DNA from: Nocardia arizonensis
Lineage (GTDB): Bacteria > Actinomycetota > Actinomycetes > Mycobacteriales > Mycobacteriaceae
Direction: 5' to 3'
Length of the DNA stretch: 45,353 nt
Assembly: GCF_001310275.1 (NCBI RefSeq)
Contig: NZ_LGYZ01000054.1
Coordinates: 1 to 45,353, forward strand
This document shows, one piece after another, positions 8,152-18,068 of this stretch. How positions within the stretch are numbered: position 1 is the stretch's first letter; every line of letters starts with the position of its first letter. The translations under genes were made by a program, and so were the position numbers. Below the pieces are notes generated by a model. The model was not told the DNA's origin, ran no database searches, and saw only the letters and a program-made list of their open reading frames with translations.

Positions 8152-8940
8152 CTACTTCAGGGCGGAGGCGGCCGGTTCATCGAGCAGCCAGGTGGTCGAC
8201 TCGGTGCCGACGGCGCCCGCGGCGGGTATATCGACGGCCGCCGCGCCGCCGAGGGCCGCCGCCACCGCGTCGGCCTTGGCCGCGCCGCCGACGACCAGTA
8301 CCACGTGGCGGGTTCGGCGGATGGCGGGGATGGTCAGCGTGACACGGACCGGGGGCGGTTTGGGGGAGTCGGTGATCGCCACCACCAGTTCGTGTGCTTC
8401 CCGGACCGCGTCGGTGTCCGGGAACAGCGAATTGACATGTCCCTCGCCGCCCATGCCGAGCAGATGCAGGTCGAAGACGCCCGCGGTGGCCAGGTGGGCG
8501 TGGACGGCGGCCGAGTACTGCGCTGCCGCCACGGTCGGATCGGGATACTCGCCGTCGGAGGTGGCCACGGCGCGCACGCGGGCCGGGTCGACCGGCACGT
8601 GGTCGAGCAGGGCCCGGCGCGCCTGCAACTCGTTGCGCTCGGGATCGCCCGCGGGGACGAAACGTTCGTCGCCCCAGAAGATGTCGAGCGCCGACCAGTC
8701 GATATCACCGGGACTCTCGCGCACCAGTTCCAGCAGCCCGATCCCTGTTCCGCCACCGGTCAGCACCACCGAGGCCGATCCGCGCGCGGCCTGCGCCGCC
8801 GTCACGACCTCGACGAATCGGGTGGCCGCGGCGGCGACCAGCGCCTCGGTGTCGGGATGGACCTCGACGGTGTCGGCGCGGAACTCGCTGGTGATCCGGC
8901 GCACCTGATCGCCGTACTCCTGCCCCGGTGTCTCACTCAT
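8152..8940 (-). CDS. pgl: 6-phosphogluconolactonase
   Basis: A 262-residue DevB-type lactonase that hydrolyses 6-phosphogluconolactone to 6-phosphogluconate, the second oxidative step of the pentose phosphate pathway. TGGGTG is at 61-66, FWGDERFVP at 88-96 and the family signature LLGMGGEGHVNSLFP at 160-174. The start ATG 8940 overlaps the opcA stop by 8 bp, which implies translational coupling. It is the last gene of the tkt-tal-zwf-opcA-pgl operon. About 235 bp separate it from the next gene on the strand, the fused E1, and I see no strong terminator there. Confidence 0.95.
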   Translation of the reverse strand: MSETPGQEYGDQVRRITSEFRADTVEVHPDTEALVAAAATRFVEVVTAAQAARGSASVVLTGGGTGIGLLELVRESPGDIDWSALDIFWGDERFVPAGDPERNELQARRALLDHVPVDPARVRAVATSDGEYPDPTVAAAQYSAAVHAHLATAGVFDLHLLGMGGEGHVNSLFPDTDAVREAHELVVAITDSPKPPPVRVTLTIPAIRRTRHVVLVVGGAAKADAVAAALGGAAAVDIPAAGAVGTESTTWLLDEPAASALK

Positions 8941-9841
8941 AGGTGACCCTCTCGATTCCGGCGAGTGCCTCGGCGTAGATCTCGTCGGCGTCGAGCCGCC
9001 GCAGTTCCTCGGCCAGGCAGTCGCGAGTTTCCCTGCGCGCCAGCGCGATCCGCTGATCGGGATCGCCGGTGCGGGTGAGCGTCGCGGTGCGCCCGGTCTG
9101 CGGCCGCTCGATGGCGATGGACACCGACGGGCGGTGCAACCGCACCGTGAGCGCCCCGGAACGGCGGCGCACGGGACAGTCGAGCCGGGCGGCCAGCCAG
9201 CCCGCCAGCATGTCGAGGGCGGGCTCGTTGCGCAGACCCGACACCGTGACCGACTCGACGGGCTCGAACGGCGGTTCGTCCATGGCCGCGGCCAGCAGTG
9301 CCCGCCAATAGGTGATGCGGCTCCAGGCCAGATCGGTGTCGCCGGGGGCGTAGGAGCCGAAACGCTTCTTGATGGTCGCCTGCGGATCCGCCGCGAAGGT
9401 CGCGTCGGTGATCCGCCGGGTCGCCAGTTTGCCCACCGAATCCTTGGACGGGAACTCCGGTGCGCCGCGCGGCCACCATGCCACCACGGGCGTATCCGGC
9501 AGCAGGAACGGGATGACCACACTGCTCTCGTGGTTGATCAACTCGCCGAGCAACCGCAGCACGATCACCTCGGCCGCGCCCGCGTCGCCGCCGACGCGGA
9601 TCTGGGCGTCGAGTCTGGTGCTCGCCGAACGGTCGCCGCGGGCGAGAACCACCACGCGACATGGATGTTCGCGGCTCGCGTCGTTGGCCGCGTCGATGGC
9701 GTCCTCCGCCTCGGAACTGTCGAGGGTGCACACCACCAGGGTGAGCACCCGCCCCATGGCGATGACCCCATTGCTCTCGCGCAGTTGGAGCAGGCGTTTG
9801 GTGACGGCGCCGGTGGTGGTGTCGGGCATGTCGACGATCAC
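8933..9841 (-). CDS. opcA: Glucose-6-phosphate dehydrogenase assembly protein OpcA
   Basis: A 302-residue OpcA, the actinobacterial/cyanobacterial partner that activates or assembles G6PDH. It is recognised by its N-terminus (IVDMPDTTTGAVTKRLLQLRE), the RVLTLVVCTLDSSEAEDAIDAANDAS region, and the position directly after zwf. I chose GTG 9841 rather than ATG 9853. The GTG gives the conserved M-I-V-D start and forms a 4-bp GTGA overlap with the zwf stop, as expected for coupled translation. Choosing ATG 9853 would add four residues (MAAP) not usual in the family. The gene overlaps pgl by 8 bp at its other end. Confidence 0.9.
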   Translation of the reverse strand: MIVDMPDTTTGAVTKRLLQLRESNGVIAMGRVLTLVVCTLDSSEAEDAIDAANDASREHPCRVVVLARGDRSASTRLDAQIRVGGDAGAAEVIVLRLLGELINHESSVVIPFLLPDTPVVAWWPRGAPEFPSKDSVGKLATRRITDATFAADPQATIKKRFGSYAPGDTDLAWSRITYWRALLAAAMDEPPFEPVESVTVSGLRNEPALDMLAGWLAARLDCPVRRRSGALTVRLHRPSVSIAIERPQTGRTATLTRTGDPDQRIALARRETRDCLAEELRRLDADEIYAEALAGIERVTYE

Positions 9842-11394
9842 GGGCGCCGCCATTCCCGGCCCGTGCGTTCGAGCATCTCGTCGGCCGATTCCGGCCCCCA
9901 GGTGCCCGCCTCGTACGACTGCGGCCTGCCCTCGGTTGCCCAGTGCGCCAGCACCGGATCGAGGATGCTCCAGGACAATTCGACCTCCGCGTTCACCGGG
10001 AACAGCGACGGCTCGCCGAGCAGCATGTCCAGGATCAGACGTTCGTATGCCTCGGGCGATGACTCGGTGAACGATTCGCCGTAGCTGAAATCCATGTTCA
10101 CATCGCGTACTTCCATACTCGATCCGGGAACCTTGGAACCGAATCGCATGGTGATGCCCTCATCCGGCTGTACTCGGATGACCAGTGCGTTCTGGCCGAG
10201 ATCCTCGGTCATGGTCTGGTCGAAGGGCAGATGCGGCGCACGCTTGAACACCACCGCGATCTCGGTCACCCTGCGGCCGAGGCGTTTTCCGGTGCGCAGG
10301 TAGAACGGCACGCCCGCCCAGCGCCGGGTGTCGACCTCGAGTGTGATCGCGGCGTAGGTCTCGGTCGTGGACTGCGGATCGAAACCCTCTTCCTCGAGCA
10401 GGCCGACCACGTGTTCGCCGCCCTGCCAACCCTGCGCGTACTGTCCGCGCGCGGTGGTCTCGTCCAGCGGTTCCACCAGTTTCGTCGCCGAGAGCACCTT
10501 GATCTTCTCGGTCTGCAACTGTTTGGGCTGGAAGCTGATCGGCTCCTCCATGGCGGTGAGCGCGAGCAGTTGCAGCAGATGGTTCTGGATCACGTCGCGG
10601 GCCGCGCCGATGCCGTCGTAATAGCCCGCGCGCCCGCCCAATCCGATGTCCTCGGCCATGGTGATCTGGACGTGGTCGACGTAGTTGGCGTTCCAGATCG
10701 GGTCGAACAGCTGGTTGGCGAAGCGCAGCGCCAGGATGTTCTGCACCGTCTCCTTGCCGAGATAGTGGTCGATGCGGAAGACGGTCTCCTCCGGGAACAC
10801 CCGGTTCACCAGCGTGTTGAGTTCGACGGCGCTTTCCAGATCGTGGCCGAACGGCTTCTCGATGACCACCCGCCGCCACGGGGCGCGGCCCCGCGAATCG
10901 GTGTTCTGCGGCTTGGCCAGCTCGTGTGCGGAGAGCTGATCGAGTACGAGCGGGAACATATCCGGCGGAATCGACAGGTAGAAGGCGTGATTGCCGCCGG
11001 TGCCGCGTTCTTTGTCCAGTGCGGCGAGTGTGTCGGAGAGTCTGTCGAAGGCGGCGTCGTCGTCGAAACTGCCCTGCACGAACCGGATGCCCTCGGCCAG
11101 ATGGTCCCAGACCTCCTGGCGGAAGGGTGTGCGCGCGTTCGCCTTCACGGCATCGAGGACGACCTGGGCGAAATCCTCGTCGGCGTAGTCGCGGCGGGCG
11201 AATCCGACCAGACCGAAACCGGGGGGCAGCAGCCCCCGGTTGGCCAGATCGTAGATGGCCGGCATCAGTTTCTTACGGGACAGATCGCCGGTGACCCCGA
11301 AGATCACCATGCCGCACGGTCCCGCGATGCGCGGAACCCGCTTGTCCCGCTCATCGCGCAGTGGATTGCCGGAGACCTCTGCTGTGCCGGCCAT
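9838..11394 (-). CDS. zwf: Glucose-6-phosphate 1-dehydrogenase
   Basis: A 518-residue G6PDH that oxidises glucose 6-phosphate to the lactone and yields NADPH. The dinucleotide-binding motif IFGVTGDLSRKKL starts at 31, EKPFGHD is at 179-185, and the substrate-binding/catalytic RIDHYLGKE is at 207-215. Length is normal for the zwf2 type. The start ATG 11394 lies 3 bp after the tal stop, and the stop overlaps opcA. The tight spacing implies one polycistronic message in which the oxidative (zwf, opcA, pgl) and non-oxidative (tkt, tal) branches are co-expressed. Confidence 0.97.
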   Translation of the reverse strand: MAGTAEVSGNPLRDERDKRVPRIAGPCGMVIFGVTGDLSRKKLMPAIYDLANRGLLPPGFGLVGFARRDYADEDFAQVVLDAVKANARTPFRQEVWDHLAEGIRFVQGSFDDDAAFDRLSDTLAALDKERGTGGNHAFYLSIPPDMFPLVLDQLSAHELAKPQNTDSRGRAPWRRVVIEKPFGHDLESAVELNTLVNRVFPEETVFRIDHYLGKETVQNILALRFANQLFDPIWNANYVDHVQITMAEDIGLGGRAGYYDGIGAARDVIQNHLLQLLALTAMEEPISFQPKQLQTEKIKVLSATKLVEPLDETTARGQYAQGWQGGEHVVGLLEEEGFDPQSTTETYAAITLEVDTRRWAGVPFYLRTGKRLGRRVTEIAVVFKRAPHLPFDQTMTEDLGQNALVIRVQPDEGITMRFGSKVPGSSMEVRDVNMDFSYGESFTESSPEAYERLILDMLLGEPSLFPVNAEVELSWSILDPVLAHWATEGRPQSYEAGTWGPESADEMLERTGREWRRP

Positions 11395-11397
11395 CGG

Positions 11398-12534
11398 TCA
11401 GTTGCTTCCGCTTCCGGCCGCGCGCAATTCCGCCGCCGTCGCCGTCAGCAGTTCCTCCCATGACTTCTCGAACTTCTCCACACCCTCGCGTTCGAGCACC
11501 GCGAACACGTCGTCGAGGTCGATGCCGACCGCGCTGAGCTTGTCGAACAGCTCCCGCGATTCGGCCGCGGTGCCGCTGAGGGTGTCCCCGTGCACCTCGC
11601 CGTGGTCGGCGACGGCTTCGAGGGTCTTCTCCGGCAGCGTGTTCACCGTGTTCCTCGCGACCAGTTCGGTGACATAGAGGGTGTCGGGGTAGTCGGGATT
11701 CTTGACCCCGGTCGAAGCCCACAGCGGCCGTTGGCGATTCGCGCCCGCGGAGGCGAGGTTGTCGTAGGTCGAGGTGTGCGCGCCGCCGTCGAACACGTCC
11801 TGGTACTCCGCGTAGGCGAGGCGGGCGTTGGCGACACCGGCCTTGCCGCGCAGCTCCAGCGCCTCCGGCGTGCCGATGGCCTCGAGCCGCTTGTCGATCT
11901 CGGTGTCGACGCGGGAGACGAAGAACGAGGCCACCGAGTGGATGCGCGCGGGATCGTGGCCCGCGATCTTCGCCCTGCGGATGCCGTCGAGATAGGCGCC
12001 CATGACCGCGCGGTAGCGCGCCACCGAGAAGATCAGCGTGACATTGACGCTGATGCCCTCGGCCAGCACCGCCGTGATGGCGGGCAGGCCCTCCTCGGTG
12101 GCCGGGATCTTGATGAACAGGTTCGGCCGGTCGACGATCTTCCACAGCTCGACCGCCTGCGCGGCGGTCTTGTCCGCGTCGAAGGCCAGACGCGGGTCGA
12201 CCTCGATGGAGACGCGGCCGTCCACGCCGTCGGTCGCCTCGAAGACCGGCGCGAAGACGTCACAGGCGGCGCGCACGTCGTCGGTGGTGATGGTGCGCAC
12301 CGCGGCGTCGGCGTCCGCGCCGCGCGCGGCGAGGTCCTTGACTTGTCCGTCGTAGGCGTGGCCCTTGCTCAGCGCGCCCTGGAAGATCGTCGGATTCGTG
12401 GTGACGCCGACGACGCCGCGGGTGGCGATGAGTTCGGCCAGGTTGCCCGACTGTATGCGGTCGCGCGACAGATCGTCGAGCCAGACCGACACGCCCTCCG
12501 CGGACAGCGAGGCGATGTTGGGGTTCTGCGTCAT
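11398..12534 (-). CDS. tal: Transaldolase
   Basis: A 378-residue transaldolase of the long actinobacterial type that moves a dihydroxyacetone unit between sugar phosphates. TTNPTIF is at 45-51, and the Schiff-base Lys is Lys142 in [25 protein letters not shown] supplies further barrel residues. It starts at ATG 12534, 5 bp after the tkt stop, and ends 3 bp before zwf. The order tkt-tal-zwf-opcA-pgl is the same as I recall for M. tuberculosis Rv1449c-Rv1445c. Confidence 0.97.
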   Translation of the reverse strand: MTQNPNIASLSAEGVSVWLDDLSRDRIQSGNLAELIATRGVVGVTTNPTIFQGALSKGHAYDGQVKDLAARGADADAAVRTITTDDVRAACDVFAPVFEATDGVDGRVSIEVDPRLAFDADKTAAQAVELWKIVDRPNLFIKIPATEEGLPAITAVLAEGISVNVTLIFSVARYRAVMGAYLDGIRRAKIAGHDPARIHSVASFFVSRVDTEIDKRLEAIGTPEALELRGKAGVANARLAYAEYQDVFDGGAHTSTYDNLASAGANRQRPLWASTGVKNPDYPDTLYVTELVARNTVNTLPEKTLEAVADHGEVHGDTLSGTAAESRELFDKLSAVGIDLDDVFAVLEREGVEKFEKSWEELLTATAAELRAAGSGSN

Positions 12535-12539
12535 GGCGG

Positions 12540-14681
12540 TTATCCCTTCACGTTTTCGAGCGTGCGCGCCGCCGCGGCGACAACGGCTTCGGCGGTGATC
12601 CCGAACTCGCGGAACAAGGTCTTGAAGTCGGCGGAGGCGCCGAAATGCTCGATCGACACGATCTCGCCCGCGTCACCCGCGAACCGGTGCCACGGCATGC
12701 CGATGCCGGCTTCGACAGTGACCCGAGCGCGCACCGACGGGGGCAGCACCTCGTCCCGATAGGCCTTGTCCTGCGCGTCGAACCACTCGACACACGGCAT
12801 CGACACCACGCGGGTTCCGATGCCCTGCTCCTCCAGCGTAGTGCGGGCCGCCACGGCGAGTTGGAGCTCGGAACCGGTAGCGATCAGGATCACGTGCGGC
12901 GTGCCGGTGGATGCCTCGGCCAGTACGTATCCGCCGCGCTTGACGCCCTCGTAGCTGGTGCCCTCGAGCACCGGCACGTCCTGGCGGGTCAGCGCCAGCG
13001 CCGACGGTCCGTCCTGATGCGGCGCGTCCGAGGGCACGAAATGCGATGTGCGCTCGCTGGAATCGCGTTCCAGTATGGTGCGCCAGGCGTAGGTGGTCTC
13101 GTTGGCGTCGCCGGGACGGACCACGTTCAGGCCGGGGATGGCGCGCAGCGCGGCCAGGTGCTCGATCGGCTGGTGGGTCGGGCCGTCCTCGCCGAGGCCG
13201 ATGGAGTCGTGGGTCCAGACGTAGATCGCGGGCACCCGCATGAGCGAGGCGAGTCGCACGGCCGGGCGCATGTAATCGGAGAACACCAGGAAGGTGCCGC
13301 CGTATGGGCGAGTCGGGCCGTGCAGGGCGATGCCGTTGAGGATCGAGCCCATAGCGTGCTCGCGCACGCCGAAGTGCAGGGTGCGGCCGTACGGGTTCGC
13401 CTTCCACATGCCGGTGGAGATCGTCTCCGGGCCGAAGCTGCCCGCGTCGGGCATGGTGGTGTTGTTGGATTCGGCGAGGTCGGCCGAACCGCCCCACAGC
13501 TCGGGCAGCACCGGCGCGAGCGCGGCCAGCACCTTGCCCGACGCCTTCCGGGTCGAGGTGCCCTTCGGATCCGGTGCGTGGACAGGCAGATTCGCGGTCC
13601 AGCCCGCGGGCAGGTCGCGGGCGACCAGCCGGTCGAACAGCGCCTTGTTGGCCGGATTGGCCTGCGCCCATGCGTCGAAGCCCTGCTGCCAATCGCGGTG
13701 GGCCCGCTGTCCGCGGGTGATCGCCTCGCGGGTGTGCGCGATGACGGCCGGGTCGACCTCGAAGCTCTGTTCGGGATCGAAGCCGAGCGCCTTCTTGGTG
13801 GCGGCCACCTCGTCGGCGCCGAGCGCGGCGCCGTGCGCCGCACCGGTGTTCATCTTGGTGGGGGCCGGATAGCCGATGATGGTGCGCAGCACGATGAGCG
13901 AGGGCTTGCCGGTCTCGGCCTTGGCCGCGGCGATGGCCGCCTCGATGGCCACCACGTCCTCGCCGCCCTCGACCACCTGCACGTGCCAGTCGTATGCGCG
14001 GTAGCGCGCGGCCACGTCCTCGGTGAAGGCGATGGTGGTGTCGTCCTCGATGGAGATCTTGTTGTCGTCGTAGACCACCACGAGGTTGCCGAGCTGCTGG
14101 GTGCCCGCGAGCGAGGACGCCTCGGCGGTGACGCCCTCCTCCATGTCACCGTCGGAAGCGATGACGTAGATGAAGTGGTCGAACGGGCTCGTGCCGGGCG
14201 CGGCGTCAGGATCGAACAGACCCCGTTCGCGGCGCGCGGCCATCGCCATGCCGACCGCCGACGCCAGACCCTGGCCAAGCGGACCGGTGGTGATCTCGAC
14301 GCCGTCGGTGTGGCGGTACTCCGGGTGACCGGGGGTCAGCGAACCCCACTTGCGCAGGGTCTTCAGATCCTCGAGTTCGAGTCCGAAGCCCGCCAGATAC
14401 AGCTGGATGTACTGGGTCACGCTGGAATGACCGCACGACAGCACGAAGCGGTCGCGGCCGACCCAGTGCGGATCGCTCGGATCGTGGCGCATCGTGCGCT
14501 GGTAGAGGGAATAGGCCAGCGGTGCGAGACTCATCGCGGTGCCAGGGTGACCGTTGCCCGCGTTCTGCACCGCGTCTGCGGCGAGTACGCGCACGGTGTC
14601 GACGGCCTTGGTGTCCAGATCCGTCCAGTCGTCCGGGTGGTTCGGCTGAGTGAGTGCGCGGATGTCGTCTGTGACTGACAC
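12540..14681 (-). CDS. tkt: Transketolase
   Basis: A 713-residue transketolase and first gene of the operon. It transfers two-carbon ketol units with ThDP. The N-terminal [10 protein letters not shown] is at 43-51 with the catalytic-site His of GHP, the ThDP motif SDGDMEEG at 176-183 runs through to YDDNKIS, and the middle domain carries [11 protein letters not shown] and [10 protein letters not shown] chose GTG 14681, since the family starts a few residues before [10 protein letters not shown]. An AGGAGA lies about 10 bases upstream. The 333-bp region before it is shared with divergent ctaB. Confidence 0.97.
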   Translation of the reverse strand: MSVTDDIRALTQPNHPDDWTDLDTKAVDTVRVLAADAVQNAGNGHPGTAMSLAPLAYSLYQRTMRHDPSDPHWVGRDRFVLSCGHSSVTQYIQLYLAGFGLELEDLKTLRKWGSLTPGHPEYRHTDGVEITTGPLGQGLASAVGMAMAARRERGLFDPDAAPGTSPFDHFIYVIASDGDMEEGVTAEASSLAGTQQLGNLVVVYDDNKISIEDDTTIAFTEDVAARYRAYDWHVQVVEGGEDVVAIEAAIAAAKAETGKPSLIVLRTIIGYPAPTKMNTGAAHGAALGADEVAATKKALGFDPEQSFEVDPAVIAHTREAITRGQRAHRDWQQGFDAWAQANPANKALFDRLVARDLPAGWTANLPVHAPDPKGTSTRKASGKVLAALAPVLPELWGGSADLAESNNTTMPDAGSFGPETISTGMWKANPYGRTLHFGVREHAMGSILNGIALHGPTRPYGGTFLVFSDYMRPAVRLASLMRVPAIYVWTHDSIGLGEDGPTHQPIEHLAALRAIPGLNVVRPGDANETTYAWRTILERDSSERTSHFVPSDAPHQDGPSALALTRQDVPVLEGTSYEGVKRGGYVLAEASTGTPHVILIATGSELQLAVAARTTLEEQGIGTRVVSMPCVEWFDAQDKAYRDEVLPPSVRARVTVEAGIGMPWHRFAGDAGEIVSIEHFGASADFKTLFREFGITAEAVVAAAARTLENVKG

Positions 14682-15014
14682 GACCGAGGTTCTCCTGACA
14701 TGGTCGACGGCGGTGTGTTCGGGCGGCTGGTGATTCGACCGCGAGACTTCCGGCGGCTGCGCGGCGCGTGCCGGATGTCACCACCACCCTAGATGTGCCC
14801 GCTGAGCGGGATCGCGGTAACCCGGCTTACACGGACCGTGTCGCCGTGACCGGACCGGGCGGCGTGGCGAAAGTGTCCGACTCGTGGCCGTTCGGTGACC
14901 GGATGCGGTCGATTTCGGTGGACGGCGGCCGGGGGCGAGGCGCGGCGCGCCCGCGCCGAGGGTCTACCATCCTCTGTAGTAGTAGCGGCGATGCACGGCG
15001 TGCGAGGAGAGACA
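14682..15014. other. 333-bp divergent region between tkt and ctaB
   Basis: No gene is credible here. Near the ctaB end, CTACCATC (14964-14971) followed by TGTAGTAG (14975-14982) reappears in the ctaA upstream region and is described separately. The GAGGAG Shine-Dalgarno at 15004-15009 serves ctaB. I see no convincing -35/-10 pair for tkt. Confidence 0.4.
14965..14981 (+). promoter_or_regulatory. BlaI-like half-dyad upstream of ctaB
   Basis: TACCATC-N3-TGTAGTA keeps one perfect TGTAGTA arm and a degenerate left arm (4 of 7 bases match TACTACA). It lies 34-50 bases before the ctaB start. The counterpart at ctaA has the perfect TACTACA arm. The arms resemble BlaI/MecI-type operators, so a shared repressor for both haem A synthesis genes is possible. 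TACCAT could alternatively be a -10 hexamer. Confidence 0.3.
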
Positions 15015-16004
15015 GTGCGGATTGGGCAACTGCCGGGGGGCCACGGCGCGCAGGGCTCCTCCGCGATGGCGCAGGCCGATCGCCTACCGGGCGACGGATT
15101 CCTCACCCGGCTGTTGCGCGCACCGCTGGCCTACATCGCCCTGACCAAACCGCGGGTCATCGAGCTGTTGCTGGTGGCGACGATCCCCACGATGCTGCTG
15201 GCCGATCGCGGCGCGGTCGACATCCGCCTCATCCTGGCCACCCTGTTCGGCGGTTGGATGGGCGCGGCCAGCGCCAACACCCTCAACTGCGTGGCCGACG
15301 CCGATATCGACAAGGTCATGAAGCGCACCGCCAAGCGGCCGCTGGCCCGCGCGGCGGTGCCCACCTCGCACGCGGCGGTCTTCGGCATCGTGCTCGGTCT
15401 GGCCTCCTTCGCCTGGTTGTGGTGGCAGGCGAATCTGCTCAGCGGCGTACTCGTGGTCACGACCATCCTGTTCTACGTCTTCGTCTACACCCTCGGCCTG
15501 AAGCGCCGGACCTCGCAGAACGTGGTGTGGGGCGGTGCGGCCGGATGTATGCCCGCCCTCGTCGGCTGGTCGGCGGTGACCGGCACCATCGGCTGGCCGG
15601 CGATCGCACTGTTCGGCGTGATCTTCTTCTGGACACCGCCGCACACCTGGGCGCTGGCCATGCGCTACAAGGAGGACTACCGCGCGGCCGGGGTGCCGAT
15701 GCTGCCGGTGGTGGCCACTGAGCAGACGGTGACCAAGCAGATCGTCGTCTACACCTGGCTCACCGTGCTCACCACGCTCGCGCTGGTACCCGCGACCGGC
15801 GTCGTCTACGCCGCGGTCGCGCTGGTGGCGGGCGCGTGGTTCCTGCTCATGGCCCATCAGCTCTACGCCGGGGTGCGTCGCGGCGAATCGGTGAAGCCGC
15901 TGCGGCTGTTCCTCCAGTCGAACAACTACCTGGCCGTGGTGTTCTGCGGTCTCGCGGTCGATTCGGTGCTCGGCTGGGACACCGTCGGCAGCTTCTTCGG
16001 CTGA
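15015..16004 (+). CDS. ctaB: Protohaem IX farnesyltransferase (haem O synthase)
   Basis: A 329-residue UbiA-family prenyltransferase that adds farnesyl to haem B to make haem O for the aa3-type oxidase. The family entry [11 protein letters not shown] is present. The first Asp-rich site is in [21 protein letters not shown] and the second in [13 protein letters not shown]. About eight or nine hydrophobic helices place it in the membrane. I chose GTG 15015 because GAGGAG ends about 6 bases upstream. That gives a 40-residue polar lead before the first helix; ATG 15066 is a shorter alternative. It is divergent from tkt. ctaA, which finishes haem A, is 5 kb away on the other strand. Confidence 0.95.
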   Translation: MRIGQLPGGHGAQGSSAMAQADRLPGDGFLTRLLRAPLAYIALTKPRVIELLLVATIPTMLLADRGAVDIRLILATLFGGWMGAASANTLNCVADADIDKVMKRTAKRPLARAAVPTSHAAVFGIVLGLASFAWLWWQANLLSGVLVVTTILFYVFVYTLGLKRRTSQNVVWGGAAGCMPALVGWSAVTGTIGWPAIALFGVIFFWTPPHTWALAMRYKEDYRAAGVPMLPVVATEQTVTKQIVVYTWLTVLTTLALVPATGVVYAAVALVAGAWFLLMAHQLYAGVRRGESVKPLRLFLQSNNYLAVVFCGLAVDSVLGWDTVGSFFG

Positions 16005-16176
16005 GCGCGAACCGGTTGGCGGCGAAGGGATTGCGCCATCCGCCGCCGTCGGCGCGTCTCGCGCCGATCATTCCTCGACACGAGGTGATCGTTCGCCGTG
16101 ACGGAGAACCGGCGGAACTCGCCGACGCCGAGGGATCGACGCGCTGCCCCGTTTCGGCTACCGCCCGTCGCGCCCG

Positions 16177-17166
16177 CTAGTGCCGCGAATCCGCCGAGCG
16201 CTCGGGCAGCAGCACCAGCGACCCGGTCGTCGCGCGCGCCTCGAGGTCGGTGTGCGCGCGGGCGGCCTCGGCAAGGGGATAGGTGGCGCCGATGCGCACG
16301 TACAGCGTGCCCTCGGCGACCGCCGAGAGGATATCGCCCGCGCGCCATAGCAATTCGTCCCGGTCGCGGGTGTAATGGGCCAGTGTCGGCCTCGTCACGA
16401 ACAACGATCCGGCGGCATTGAGCCGTTGCAGGTCGAACGGCGGCACCGGTCCGCCCGCCGCCCCGAACAGTGCCAGCATGCCGCGCACCCGTAGCGCGGC
16501 CAGACTCGCCTCGAAGGTCGGCGCGCCCACGCCGTCGTATACCGCCGCGACCCCGACGCCGTCGGTGAGCGCGCGCACCCGCTCGGCCAGATCGTCGCCG
16601 TAGCGCAGCACTTCGGCAGCGCCCGCCGCCCGCGAGAGCCGTTCCTTCTCATCGGTGGACACGGTCGTGAGGACCCGCACGCCGCGCGCGGCGGCCCACT
16701 GGGTCAGTAGCAGGCCGACCCCGCCCGCGCCCGCGTGCACCAGGATCGTCTCGCCGGATGCGGGGCGGTACACCGACTCCAGCAGATAGTGCGCCGTCAT
16801 GCCCTGGAGCAACGACGAGGCCGCGACCGGTGTGGGCACCGCGTCGGGCACCGGCACCGCGACCGCGGCGTCGACGGCGACCCGTTGGGCGTAGCTGCCC
16901 GCCGCCGCGGCCCAGGCGACCCGGTCACCGACCGAGAATTCCGTCACATTCGCGCCGACCTCGGCGACCACGCCCGCGCCCTCCGCGCCCGGAATGTAGG
17001 GCAGCGGACCGGGATACCGTCCGGTGCGGACATAGGTGTCGATGTAGTTGATACCGATGGCCTCGGTGTCGACGAGCAGCTGATCGGGCCCGATCGAGGG
17101 TTGCGGAACCTCCGCGGGGACGAGGACCTCGGGACCGCCGTGTTCGCTTACCTGGATGGCGCGCAT
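16177..17166 (-). CDS. qor: Quinone oxidoreductase (zinc-free MDR family)
   Basis: A 329-residue medium-chain dehydrogenase/reductase of the NADPH:quinone reductase branch. The N-terminal part is GroES-like (IGINYIDTYVRTGRYP, then PYIPGAEGAGVV), and the Rossmann motif HAGAGGVGLLLTQWA is at about 144-158. It lacks the structural-zinc cysteine cluster, as expected for Qor. It should reduce quinones one or two electrons at a time with NADPH. Its position near ctaB and ctaA matches Rv1454c as I recall it. It stands alone; 172 bp of apparently empty sequence separate its stop from the ctaB stop, with which it converges. Confidence 0.9.
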   Translation of the reverse strand: MRAIQVSEHGGPEVLVPAEVPQPSIGPDQLLVDTEAIGINYIDTYVRTGRYPGPLPYIPGAEGAGVVAEVGANVTEFSVGDRVAWAAAAGSYAQRVAVDAAVAVPVPDAVPTPVAASSLLQGMTAHYLLESVYRPASGETILVHAGAGGVGLLLTQWAAARGVRVLTTVSTDEKERLSRAAGAAEVLRYGDDLAERVRALTDGVGVAAVYDGVGAPTFEASLAALRVRGMLALFGAAGGPVPPFDLQRLNAAGSLFVTRPTLAHYTRDRDELLWRAGDILSAVAEGTLYVRIGATYPLAEAARAHTDLEARATTGSLVLLPERSADSRH

Positions 17167-17226
17167 GGGTTCAGTTCTACACCCGGGGGTCTCGACTCTC
17201 GCCTACCCGTCGGTAAACTCGGCGGA

Positions 17227-17580
17227 ATGAGCGTTGAAGCTGCCGCACGGGCCGATATCCGGCTGTCGTCCGCCGTCGTGGATTCGGTCAAGGGATTCGT
17301 CACCGAGCACGGCGGGTCCGCGACCGCGGTTCTCCAGCCGATCGGCCGGATGGGTGTGCGCGTCACCCTGGTCGGCGGCGACGGCGTCCTCGGCGATCGG
17401 GTCGTCGACGATCTGGCGAGTGCGAAGAAGTTGGTCGCGATGGTCGACGGCCTGAGCGAGACCGAGGAATGGGATCGCGAGCTGACCTCGGTGGTCACCC
17501 CGCGCCGCGGGCACTGGGCGCGAATGGCGGGCTGGGTGGCCCGGCAGCGCCGTTTTCCCAAGGCGCGCAACGAGAAGTAG
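17227..17580 (+). CDS. Conserved hypothetical small protein
   Basis: A 117-residue soluble protein with no signal peptide or membrane segment. The sequence alternates short helices and strands (SSAVVDSVKGFVTEHGGSATAVL, then GVRVTLVGGDGVLGDRVVDDLASAKKLVAMV) and ends in a strongly basic tail (GWVARQRRFPKARNEK) that may bind nucleic acid or membrane surfaces. I do not recognise a named family. I chose ATG 17227; the frame remains open upstream, but that part is antisense to qor. It is divergent from qor with a 60-bp gap and ends at a hairpin shared with the convergent gene. Confidence 0.65.
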   Translation: MSVEAAARADIRLSSAVVDSVKGFVTEHGGSATAVLQPIGRMGVRVTLVGGDGVLGDRVVDDLASAKKLVAMVDGLSETEEWDRELTSVVTPRRGHWARMAGWVARQRRFPKARNEK

Positions 17581-17586
17581 TCCGGC

Positions 17587-17607
17587 GGCCCCGCCGCTCG
17601 CGGGGCC
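17587..17607. terminator. Hairpin between convergent genes
   Basis: GGCCCCGC and GCGGGGCC form a perfect 8-bp stem with a 5-base loop between the stops of the genes at 17580 (+) and 17608 (-). There is no T-tract, so it could end transcription weakly in both directions or only stabilise 3' ends. Confidence 0.5.
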
Positions 17608-17841
17608 TCAGCCGCGGCCGTCGGCCGGGTCGAGCAGTTCGCCGATGCCCCAGTGCAGGATGCGCGCCGCGACGGCCAGATAGGTCAGCACCGCCATCGC
17701 GGTGAGCAGTGTGCCGTAGTCGGCCGCCCAGCACGCCACGCGATCGGATTCGCTCACCCCCGCGAGCACCATGATCGACCCGAGCAGGATCGCCAGTGCG
17801 GCCAGCGGGGTCATATTCGGCTGGGGTGGGCGGTTCGTCAT
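17608..17841 (-). CDS. Small two-helix membrane protein
   Basis: A 77-residue protein with two likely membrane helices, MTPLAALAILLGSIMVLAG and YGTLLTAMAVLTYLAVAARIL, joined by a short polar loop with one Cys. A short Asp/Gly-rich tail follows (LLDPADGRG). I chose ATG 17841 because AGGAAGG stands about 5 bases upstream; the longer open frame starts in non-domain sequence. I do not recognise the family. It is divergent from the MarR gene 228 bp away and convergent with the small hypothetical gene at 17580. Confidence 0.6.
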   Translation of the reverse strand: MTNRPPQPNMTPLAALAILLGSIMVLAGVSESDRVACWAADYGTLLTAMAVLTYLAVAARILHWGIGELLDPADGRG

Positions 17842-17999
17842 CGGACGGCCTTCCTGCTCATACGAGATCGCGCGACCCGTCCGTCGCGGTCTCATCAATG
17901 AATCGCAATACGTCACCGTTTCGTTACCGGCCACGAAAGACGGCCGGGTTCTTCGTGATGTCCGCGCACGCGGTGATAGGTGTCACCATCCTCTGATAG

Positions 18000-18048
18000 T
18001 TGCTTACTGCAAGCAATAAGAATAAAGTTGTGTTCTGCAAGTAAGTAA
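18000..18048 (+). promoter_or_regulatory. Promoter with repeated dyad upstream of marR-MFS genes
   Basis: TTGCTT-ACTGC-AAGCAA (18000-18016) is an inverted repeat with perfect 6-bp arms. A related half, TTCTGCAAGTAAGTAA, follows at 18033-18048. TTGCTT (18000-18005) and TAAAGT (18023-18028), 17 bp apart, make a plausible promoter, so the first dyad covers the -35 and the second site lies just after the -10. This is the usual layout for an autoregulated MarR gene. The region is strikingly AT-rich compared with its surroundings. Confidence 0.5.
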
Positions 18049-18068
18049 TCTCGTGTGGGGAGTGACCG

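Noticed and set aside
12645..14678. Long plus-strand open frame (677 codons) opposite tkt
   Set aside because: Antisense to a clear transketolase; biased composition and no family motif.
16005..16176. Possible small gene between ctaB and qor
   Set aside because: Frames here are continuations of antisense frames without Shine-Dalgarno or protein-like composition.
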